From Parvibaculum sp. (GTDB taxonomy: Bacteria > Pseudomonadota > Alphaproteobacteria > Parvibaculales > Parvibaculaceae), in NCBI GenBank assembly GCA_014359855.1, contig JACIYQ010000063.1:1-12509 (forward strand): a stretch of DNA of 12,509 nucleotides, in the 5' to 3' direction. The stretch's first letter is position 1, and each line of letters starts with the position of its first letter. A program made the translations under genes and the position numbers. Positions 6,507-12,509 of this stretch are shown here, in pieces. The notes below the pieces were generated by a model. That model saw nothing but the letters and a program-made list of their open reading frames with translations. It had not been told where the DNA came from and did not search any database.

Positions 6507-8369
6507 ATGGAGATGGAATTCTTCTGGCAGATGTGGGTGACCTACGGCTTCATTCTGGCCGCGGTCGTGCTCTTCAGCATGGAGCGGATTTCGCTTGAGG
6601 TCTCCGCCCTCGCGATCCTCAGCGCACTGCTGCTTTTCTTCTATTTCTTTCCTGTCGCCGGGGGCGATGGCCGCAATCTTCTCGGGCCGACCACGCTTCT
6701 CGCAGGCTTTGCCAACCCGGCGCTCATCGCCGTGCTCGCGCTCCTCGTCATCGGCCAGGGCATGTTCCAGACGGGTGCGCTCGATGGCGCGGCGCGCTAC
6801 GTCGCCGATCTCGGCTCCACGAGACCCGGCCTCACCATCTTCTTCACCTTCCTGCTTGTCGCCACCATCAGCGCCTTCCTGAACAACACACCCGTCGCGG
6901 TCATGTTCATCCCGGTGCTCGCAACGCTTGCCGGGCGCTTCGGTCGGCGCGCGCCGAAGGTCATGATGACACTGAGCTACGTGTCGATCCTTGGCGGCAT
7001 GACCACGCTGATCGGCTCCTCGACCAATCTTCTCGCGGCGGGCGTGGTGCTCACCTCGCACCTGCCGCCCATCGGCATCTTCGATTTCGTTGTGCCGGGA
7101 CTCTTCCTTGCCGGTATCGGCTTCCTCTATTCGACGCTCGTCGTGCCCCATCTCGTGCCGGATCGCGGCGGTCCGACCATCGAGCTTTCGGGAAGCGACG
7201 CGGGCGGCGGCAAGCAATACATCGCCCAGCTCGAAATCACCTCCGGCCACCCTCTTCTCGGCGTGAGTTCCATGGCGGGCCTCTTCCCGCCGCTCCGCGA
7301 CATGACGGTGCGCATGATCCAGCGCGGCGAGCATCCGATCCTGCCGCCTTTCGAGGACGTGACGCTTTCGGCGGGCGATGTCGTCATCGTCGCCGCCACA
7401 CGCCTGACGCTCACCGAGGCGCTCAAGTCCGGGTCCCGCATCTTCGAAGGCATGCTGGAAGAGCGATTCGCCGAAGGCGTGGACACGAATGGCGGTCCGG
7501 CAAAGCCCGGCGGCGAACTCGTCCTTGCGGAAACCGTCGTCGCGCCGGGCTCGCGCATGATCGGCCAGACCATCGAGCAGATCGCCTTCCGCCACCAGAC
7601 GGGCTGTATCGTGCTCGGCGTCCAGCGCCGCAGCCGCATGATCCGCACCCTGCTGAACGACATCCGCCTCGAAGCGGGCGATGTCCTTCTTGTTCTCGGC
7701 AAGGCGAGCCAGATCCAGGCGCTTCGCCACAACCGCGACGTCCTGCTGCTCGAATGGTCGGCGACGGAACTGCCGGACCCGAAGCTCGCGCATCGCGCGC
7801 TTGCGATCTTCGGCGTCATGGTGGCAACCGTGCTCACCGGCATCCTGCCCATCGAGATCGCCTCCATCGGCGGCGCCCTCGCCATCATCGCTTTCGGCGT
7901 CCTCAATGTCCGCCAGGCCGCCCGCGCGATCGACCGCCGCATCTTCCTCATGGTCGGCGCCATGCTCGGCGTCGCCGCCGCGCTGGAAGTGACAGGCGGC
8001 GCTCAGGCCATCGCCCTGGCCTCGGTCCAGCTATTCGACGGCTACGGCATACCCGTCATCCTCTCGGCCTTCTTCTTCGCCATCGCCGTCACGACGAACG
8101 TGCTGACGAACAATGCGACCGCCGTTCTCTTCACCCCCATCGCCATCAGCACGGCAACGCAGCTCGGCGTCGACCCCCTGATCTTCGTCTATGCCGTCAT
8201 CTTCGCGTCCAACTGCTCCTTCGCGACGCCGATGGGCTATCAGACGAATCTCCTGGTTATGGGCCCCGGCCACTACGAATTCCGGGATTTCGTCCGCACC
8301 GGCACGCCTCTCGTCATTTTGCTCTGGTTGGCTTATTCTCTCTTCGCCCCCTGGTACTACGGGCTCTAA
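6507..8369 (+). CDS. SLC13-family permease with two RCK_C (TrkA_C) domains
   Basis: A 620-residue inner-membrane anion or cation/carboxylate transporter of the DASS/SLC13 (ArsB/NhaD superfamily) type. The N-terminal half (about 13-215) has several TM helices and the re-entrant motif NNTPVA (126-131) with GSSTNLL (170-176). A cytosolic insert holds two RCK_C domains (about 237-308 and 336-418, each ending in GDVVIV or GDVLLVLG). The C-terminal half (about 428-615) repeats the motif as TNNATAV (534-540) and YQTNLL (578-583). This TM-RCK_C-RCK_C-TM order is standard for bacterial proteins annotated as putative sulfate or dicarboxylate permeases; the substrate cannot be read from sequence. An in-frame TAA just upstream makes ATG 6507 the first start, with ATG 6513 as alternative. 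The ribosome binding site is weak. Confidence 0.9.
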   Translation: MEMEFFWQMWVTYGFILAAVVLFSMERISLEVSALAILSALLLFFYFFPVAGGDGRNLLGPTTLLAGFANPALIAVLALLVIGQGMFQTGALDGAARYVADLGSTRPGLTIFFTFLLVATISAFLNNTPVAVMFIPVLATLAGRFGRRAPKVMMTLSYVSILGGMTTLIGSSTNLLAAGVVLTSHLPPIGIFDFVVPGLFLAGIGFLYSTLVVPHLVPDRGGPTIELSGSDAGGGKQYIAQLEITSGHPLLGVSSMAGLFPPLRDMTVRMIQRGEHPILPPFEDVTLSAGDVVIVAATRLTLTEALKSGSRIFEGMLEERFAEGVDTNGGPAKPGGELVLAETVVAPGSRMIGQTIEQIAFRHQTGCIVLGVQRRSRMIRTLLNDIRLEAGDVLLVLGKASQIQALRHNRDVLLLEWSATELPDPKLAHRALAIFGVMVATVLTGILPIEIASIGGALAIIAFGVLNVRQAARAIDRRIFLMVGAMLGVAAALEVTGGAQAIALASVQLFDGYGIPVILSAFFFAIAVTTNVLTNNATAVLFTPIAISTATQLGVDPLIFVYAVIFASNCSFATPMGYQTNLLVMGPGHYEFRDFVRTGTPLVILLWLAYSLFAPWYYGL

Positions 8370-8404
8370 CGGCAGACACGCTGACGGCTTGATATGAGAG
8401 AGCA

Positions 8405-9142
8405 GTGACGGACCAGTCCCGCATCAGATTTCCGCAGTTCTACATCACGTCGCCGCAGCCCTGCCCCTATCTGGAGGGCCGCTACGAGAAGAAGGTCTTT
8501 ACCCATCTCCTCGGCGACGAACCCGTCTCCCTCAACAACACGCTCACCCAGGCCGGCTTCCGCCGCAGCCAGAACATCGCCTATCGCCCGGCCTGCGAGG
8601 ATTGTCAGGCCTGCGTCTCCGTGCGTGTCCTTGCCGGCGAGTTCGAGCCCGGCCGCACCTTCCGCCGCATCGTCGCGCGCAATGCCGGCCTGCGCGGCCT
8701 CGTCCGGCCCGCCACCGCGACCGGCGAACAATACGATCTTCTGCGCCGCTACCTCGATGCGCGCCACGCCGAGGGCGGCATGGCCGACATGACCGAGCAC
8801 GACTATGTCGCCATGATCGAGGACACGACGATCCGCACCAGCATCATCGAATACCGTCTTGCCGCCGGTCCGGGCGAAACGGGGCCGCTCATCGCCGCCG
8901 CCCTCACCGACACGCTCGATGACGGCCTCTCCATGGTCTACAGCTTCTACGAGCCGGACGACGCCGGGCGCAGCCTGGGCACCTTCATGGTGCTCGATCA
9001 CATCGAGCGCACCCGCATGGCCGGCCTGCCTTACGTCTATCTCGGCTACTGGGTCGATGGCTCCCGCAAGATGACCTACAAGACCCGCTTCCAGCCCCTC
9101 GAAGCCCTGACCAACGAAGGCTGGCGGCGAATGGCCGTCTAG
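8405..9142 (+). CDS. bpt: aspartate/glutamate leucyltransferase (Bpt, ATE family)
   Basis: A 245-residue aminoacyl-tRNA-protein transferase of the bacterial N-degron pathway. It moves Leu from leucyl-tRNA to proteins with N-terminal Asp or Glu, marking them for ClpS/ClpAP degradation. The N-terminal ATE domain has PCPYLEGR and RRSQNIAYRPACEDCQAC, placing cysteines at C20, C64, C67 and C70, the conserved set linked to metal or Fe-S binding in ATE enzymes. The C-terminal GNAT-like domain includes YSFYEPD, SLGTFMVLDHIE and YVYLGYWVDGSRKMTYK. Translation starts at GTG 8405, preceded by GAGAGAG; the ATG at 8393 is out of frame and stops at once. It lies 35 bp after the permease, so the two may share a transcript although their functions are unrelated. 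Databases often label this family arginyltransferase. Confidence 0.93.
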   Translation: MTDQSRIRFPQFYITSPQPCPYLEGRYEKKVFTHLLGDEPVSLNNTLTQAGFRRSQNIAYRPACEDCQACVSVRVLAGEFEPGRTFRRIVARNAGLRGLVRPATATGEQYDLLRRYLDARHAEGGMADMTEHDYVAMIEDTTIRTSIIEYRLAAGPGETGPLIAAALTDTLDDGLSMVYSFYEPDDAGRSLGTFMVLDHIERTRMAGLPYVYLGYWVDGSRKMTYKTRFQPLEALTNEGWRRMAV

Positions 9143-9163
9143 CGCGGCACCTTCCCGCCGCCG

Positions 9164-9191
9164 TTGCGCCCCGCGCCCGCGTGCCTATACT
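9164..9191 (+). promoter_or_regulatory. sigma-70-type promoter for the TRAP operon
   Basis: TTGCGC (9164-9169) and TATACT (9186-9191) are separated by 16 nt, and the -10 matches the consensus at five of six positions. Transcription would begin near 9198, leaving a leader of about 170 nt before dctP. The element sits about 20 bp after the bpt stop. Confidence 0.55.
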
Positions 9192-9249
9192 GGCCGCCAA
9201 TTGTACCCCTTCAATGGGGATGAGGCGGCAGCAACGCGGCTGCCCGGAA

Positions 9250-9389
9250 GCGTTTCCAGGCCAAGTGCGTTCTTGTCCGTCCGGAAACGCGGCAAAATAA
9301 GGAATTCGAGCCGTTCACCGTTTCCATGAAACGGTGGACGGGTCTGGGGAAGTAAATCGGGGAGTCTTCGATGAAACGCCGTTCGTTTC
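9250..9389 (+). promoter_or_regulatory. dctP leader with three nested CGTTTC/GAAACG inverted pairs
   Basis: Six copies of CGTTTC or its complement lie here. Pair 1 is GCGTTTCC 9250-9257 with GGAAACGC 9283-9290 (8 bp, 25-nt gap). Pair 2 is CCGTTCACCGTTTC 9311-9324 with 9328-9341 (14-bp stem with one G:U, loop CAT). Pair 3 is GAAACG 9373-9378 with CGTTTC 9384-9389, and involves the G of the dctP start codon. No T-run follows pair 2, so it is not a standard terminator. The ribosome binding site GGGGAG (9359-9364) lies between pairs 2 and 3. It could be an operator cluster or an RNA structure that exchanges partners. The repeats are seen directly; the role is inference. Confidence 0.5.
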
Positions 9390-10444
9390 TGGCAGGCGCT
9401 GGCCTCACGGGCCTTGCCGCCGCCACCATGCCCGCGCCTGCCATCGCACAGGGCAAGCGCCAGCTCAAGATGGTCACCACCTGGCCGAAGAACTATCCGG
9501 GCCTTGGCGCCTCCGCCGAGCGTCTCGCGGTGCGCATTCGCGAGATGACCGATGGCCAGTTGTCGATCAAGGTGTTCGGCGCCGGCGAGCTGGTCCCCGC
9601 GCTTGAATGCTTCGACACCGTGTCGAGCGGCGCCGCCGACATCTATCACGGTGCGGAGTATTACTGGCAGGGCAAGTCCAAGGCCTACAACTTCTTCACC
9701 GCCGTGCCCTTCGGCATGACCGCCGCCGAAATCAACGCCTGGATCTATCATGGCGGCGGACAGGCGCTCTGGGACGATCTCGCCAGGGGCTTCAACATCA
9801 AGCCCTTCATGGCGGCGAACACCGGCGTCCAGCTTCCCGGCTGGTACCGCAAGGAAATCAATTCGCTCGACGACCTGAAGGGCCTTTCGATCCGCATGCC
9901 GGGTCTTGGCGGCGAGGTCATGCGCCGTCTCGGCGCCGCCGCCGTCACGCTGGCCGGTCCCGACATCTTCCCCGCCCTGCAAAACGGCACCATCGACGCC
10001 GCCGAATGGGTCGGCCCCTGGAACGACATGGCCTTCGGCTTCTACCGCCTCGCCAAATACTTCTACTGGCCGGGCTTCCACGAGCCGGGTTCGTCCCTCG
10101 CCGCGGGCTTCAACCTCAAGATATGGGAGTCGTTCACCGCGCAGCAGCAGGCCATCGTCCGCGCCGCCTGCGCCGCCGAGAACGACTACACGCTCGCCGA
10201 ATACAACGCCCATAACGGCGACGCGCTGAAGACCCTCGTCGAGAAGCATGGCGTCGAGGTCCGCCGCTTCCCGGACGATGTCGTCGCCGCCTTGAAGAAA
10301 ACCTCCCGCGAGGTGCTCGAAGACGCCGCGAAGGAAGATGCCGTCACCGGGAAGGTCTATGAGAGCTTCCTCAATTTCCTCGACACCACGAGCGAATGGA
10401 CGCGCATCGGCGACGAAGGCTTCGTGCAGGCCCGCCGCGGTTGA
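9371..10444 (+). CDS. dctP: TRAP transporter substrate-binding protein, DctP/TakP-like
   Basis: A 357-residue periplasmic binding protein that delivers a carboxylate to the DctQM permease. The N-terminus MKRRSFLAGAG is a twin-arginine signal with a hydrophobic stretch and probable cleavage after AIA at residue 26, implying export of a folded protein. The mature part follows the DctP fold. The conserved ligand-carboxylate arginine is R175 in LSIRMPG, and IDAAEWVGP (E212, W213) with KYFYWPGFHEPG resembles 2-oxoacid-binding TakP and the lactate-type relatives rather than C4-dicarboxylate DctP. The ribosome binding site GGGGAG is 6 nt before the ATG. dctQ starts 5 bp after the stop. The ligand is probably a 2-oxo or hydroxy monocarboxylate, by resemblance from memory only. 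Confidence 0.93.
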   Translation: MKRRSFLAGAGLTGLAAATMPAPAIAQGKRQLKMVTTWPKNYPGLGASAERLAVRIREMTDGQLSIKVFGAGELVPALECFDTVSSGAADIYHGAEYYWQGKSKAYNFFTAVPFGMTAAEINAWIYHGGGQALWDDLARGFNIKPFMAANTGVQLPGWYRKEINSLDDLKGLSIRMPGLGGEVMRRLGAAAVTLAGPDIFPALQNGTIDAAEWVGPWNDMAFGFYRLAKYFYWPGFHEPGSSLAAGFNLKIWESFTAQQQAIVRAACAAENDYTLAEYNAHNGDALKTLVEKHGVEVRRFPDDVVAALKKTSREVLEDAAKEDAVTGKVYESFLNFLDTTSEWTRIGDEGFVQARRG

Positions 10445-10449
10445 CGATC

Positions 10450-10989
10450 ATGACCGCACTCGCACGCATCGCCCGCCTGATCGACGCCGTCAACGAGCGC
10501 ACGGGCCGCTTTTTCTCGTGGGCGGCCATCCTCATGGTGCTGGTGCAGTTCGTCGTGGTGTTGCAGCGCTATGTTTTCGGCATCGGCTCCATCTGGGCGC
10601 AGGAATCGATCGTCTACATGCACGGCCTCATGTTCATGGTCGTCGCCGGCTACACATTGCTCCACAACGCCCATGTCCGCGTCGACGTCTTCTACCGCAC
10701 CATGTCGCCAGCGAAGAAAGCATATGTCGATCTCCTCGGCACCGTGCTCCTTCTCTGGCCGGTCTGTTTCCTCATCTTCTACGTCGCCTTTCCCTATGTC
10801 GAGGCCTCATGGGCCGTGCGCGAGGGAAGCCGCGAGACGAGCGGCATCCAGGGCGTCTATCTCCTGAAGAGCGTCATCCTCGTCTTCGCTGTGCTTCTCG
10901 CGCTCCAGGGCCTTTCCACCGTCATTCACGCGCTACGCATTCTTTCCGGGGCCGAACAGCCCGTGGAAGAAGCCTCGCCCATTCTCTGA
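10450..10989 (+). CDS. dctQ: TRAP transporter small permease subunit DctQ
   Basis: A 179-residue four-helix inner-membrane subunit that pairs with DctM. TM segments are about 21-40, 50-72, 92-115 and 136-157. Typical features are VLQRYVFG after TM1, WAQESIVYMHGLMF, and HNAHVRVDVFYRTMSP in the second loop, where the VRVD motif is conserved. I chose the ATG at 10450 because it sits 5 bp after the dctP stop and begins the usual N-terminal amphipathic helix; an upstream ATG at 10396 would lie inside dctP. The ribosome binding site is weak, so coupling to dctP translation is likely. dctM follows 15 bp after the stop. Confidence 0.92.
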   Translation: MTALARIARLIDAVNERTGRFFSWAAILMVLVQFVVVLQRYVFGIGSIWAQESIVYMHGLMFMVVAGYTLLHNAHVRVDVFYRTMSPAKKAYVDLLGTVLLLWPVCFLIFYVAFPYVEASWAVREGSRETSGIQGVYLLKSVILVFAVLLALQGLSTVIHALRILSGAEQPVEEASPIL

Positions 10990-11004
10990 AGGCGGCCCGC
11001 TTAA

Positions 11005-12509
11005 ATGGATCTCCGCAACAGCCTCGATGTCCTGATGTTCGCCGCCGCCTGCGCGGTGCTGCTGACGGGCTTTCCCGTCGCCTTCACGCTGGCGGGCGTC
11101 GCGCTCGCCTTCGGCCTTCTCGGCATGGCGCTCGGCGTCTTCGACTTCGGTTTCATGGCCGCGCTCCCGCAGCGCATCTACGGCAACATGACGAACGACG
11201 TGCTCATCGCCGTGCCGCTCTTCGTCTTCATGGGCACCATGCTGGAGCGCTCCAGGGTCGCCGAGGAATTGCTGGAAAACATGGGCCGTCTTTTCGGGCG
11301 CCTGCGCGGCGGCCTCGGCTTCTCTGTCTCCATCGTCGGCGCGCTGCTCGCCGCCTCGACCGGCATCGTCGGCGCGACGGTCGTCACCATGGGCCTCCTC
11401 GCGCTCCCAACCATGCTGCGGCGCGGCTACGATCCCGCGCTCGCGTCGGGCTCCATCGCGGCCGCCGGCACGCTCGGCCAGATCATCCCGCCCTCGATCG
11501 TCCTCGTATTGCTCGGCGACACGCTCGCGAATTCCTACCAGAAGGCGCAGCTCGAACAGGGAATCTTCTCGCCCGAAACCCTTTCCGTCGGCGACCTCTT
11601 CGCGGGCGCGCTCATTCCCGGCCTCATGCTCGTCGGTTTCTACATTCTCTACCAGGTCGTCCGCGCCGCCCTCGATCCGAAATCATCGCCCGCCATGCCG
11701 GTCGACGACACCATCCCTACCTCCGAACTCTACCTGCGCACGCTGCGCGCCCTCGTGCCGCCCATCGCGCTCATCGTTGCCGTCATGGGATCGATCCTCG
11801 GCGGCATCGCCACGCCCACGGAAGCCGCCGCCCTCGGCGCGGTCGGCTCCATCCTTCTTGCGGGCGAACGCGCGGGCGGCATGAAGCGCGCCGTGCGCAT
11901 CTCCGCGCTCTGCCTCATCGCGCTTCTCGCGCTCACCTCGGTCATGGACCTGCGCACCGCGCGCAGCGAAATCTCCGGCGCCGACAGTGCCGGCATCTGG
12001 CTCGCCTACCTTCTCTGCGCGGGCGTCGCGTTCGGTCTTGCCGCGTCTCTCTTCCGCCTCTGGCAGAACGGCGTTCTTTCCGAAGTCACTCAGTCGACAG
12101 CGCGCATCACCTCCATGGTCTTCGTCATCCTCATCGGCGCCGCGCTGTTCAGCCTCGTCTTCCGGGGTCTCGGCGGCGACGACACGGTCCATGAATTCCT
12201 CACCTCCATGCCTGGCGGCACCTTCGGCGCGGTGCTCACCGTCATGCTCATCATGTTCGTGCTCGGCTTTTTCCTCGATTTCATCGAGATCATTTTCGTC
12301 GTCGTGCCGATTGTGGCGCCCATCCTGCTGATGATGGACGTGAACCCGGTCTGGCTCGGCGTCATGATGGCGGTCAACCTCCAGACCTCCTTCCTCACGC
12401 CGCCCTTCGGCTTCGCGCTCTTCTACCTGCGCGGCGTCGCGCCCGAGAGCGTCACCACCATGCAGATTTATCGCGGCGCCGTGCCCTTCGTGATGCTGCA
12501 GCTTCTCGC
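11005..12509 (+). CDS. dctM: TRAP transporter large permease subunit DctM (3' end beyond window)
   Basis: The frame from ATG 11005 is open to the right edge for 501 codons with no stop. DctM is the ion-coupled transport subunit of the IT superfamily. Recognisable blocks are LLTGFPVAFTLAGVALAFG (19-37), the conserved region at about 60-80 (NDVLIAVPLFVFMGTML), STGIVGATVVTMGLLALP, SGSIAAAGTLGQIIPPS, ATPTEAAALGAVG (269-281) and the C-terminal FFLDFIEIIFVVVP with LQTSFLTPPFGFALFYLRGV. The usual family length is about 425-440. Here about 80 residues (282-362) with two further hydrophobic segments sit between the TPTEAAA motif and the next core helices. Only the last part is missing. It belongs with dctP and dctQ. 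Confidence 0.93.
   Translation, partial: MDLRNSLDVLMFAAACAVLLTGFPVAFTLAGVALAFGLLGMALGVFDFGFMAALPQRIYGNMTNDVLIAVPLFVFMGTMLERSRVAEELLENMGRLFGRLRGGLGFSVSIVGALLAASTGIVGATVVTMGLLALPTMLRRGYDPALASGSIAAAGTLGQIIPPSIVLVLLGDTLANSYQKAQLEQGIFSPETLSVGDLFAGALIPGLMLVGFYILYQVVRAALDPKSSPAMPVDDTIPTSELYLRTLRALVPPIALIVAVMGSILGGIATPTEAAALGAVGSILLAGERAGGMKRAVRISALCLIALLALTSVMDLRTARSEISGADSAGIWLAYLLCAGVAFGLAASLFRLWQNGVLSEVTQSTARITSMVFVILIGAALFSLVFRGLGGDDTVHEFLTSMPGGTFGAVLTVMLIMFVLGFFLDFIEIIFVVVPIVAPILLMMDVNPVWLGVMMAVNLQTSFLTPPFGFALFYLRGVAPESVTTMQIYRGAVPFVMLQLL

Noticed and set aside
6447..7793. Long minus-strand frame (448 codons) opposite the SLC13 permease
   Set aside because: It is an antisense shadow of a strongly supported transporter, with Arg/Glu/His-rich low-complexity sequence.
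9185..10249. Minus-strand 354-codon frame opposite dctP
   Set aside because: It is the complement of a certain DctP reading frame and shows no recognisable motif or ribosome binding site.
10338..12194. A 618-codon plus-strand open frame covering the end of dctP, all of dctQ and most of dctM
   Set aside because: It is an Arg/His/Pro-rich out-of-frame translation of three clear TRAP genes, an artefact of GC-rich codon bias.

Overview
The window is GC-rich bacterial chromosome, most likely from an alphaproteobacterium. The evidence is the MotA/MotB sequence type, a Tat-exported TakP-like TRAP binding protein, a type III PLP ornithine decarboxylase, a bacterial Bpt-type leucyltransferase and heavy G/C third-position use. 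Naming a genus would be a guess. I see no rRNA, tRNA, insertion sequence, CRISPR array or prophage gene, and the content reads as ordinary housekeeping and accessory chromosome.

Left part (1-2750), mostly minus strand. An AT-rich promoter/operator patch (about 60-120) sits upstream of a gene that probably starts near position 35 and runs off the left edge. Next is a two-gene minus-strand operon: a 3-hydroxyisobutyrate dehydrogenase-family reductase (1349-2218) that overlaps an ornithine/basic amino acid decarboxylase (204-1352) by ATGA. Upstream lies a 68-codon Cys/Trp-rich ORF (2332-2538) that looks like the C-terminal remnant of a longer protein and is followed by a clear intrinsic terminator (2282-2311).

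Middle part (2758-6415). A MarR-family regulator (+) converges on an FMN-type flavin reductase (-). A repeat-rich intergenic region then leads into the flagellar stator genes motA and motB, followed by a small RDD-family membrane protein.

Right part (6507-12509), all plus strand. An SLC13-type permease with two cytosolic RCK_C (TrkA_C) domains is followed closely by the N-degron enzyme Bpt. After a promoter and an unusual leader comes a complete tripartite TRAP transporter: dctP (Tat signal, TakP-like), dctQ, and dctM. DctM is open to the right edge and carries an extra hydrophobic insertion. The likely TRAP substrate is a 2-oxo or hydroxy carboxylate, a prediction from sequence resemblance only.

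I did not find a clear undescribed multi-gene system. The most striking unexplained signal is the dctP leader: six copies of the hexamer CGTTTC or its complement GAAACG within about 140 bp, arranged as three successive inverted pairs, one being part of a 14-bp hairpin and one lying on the dctP start codon.
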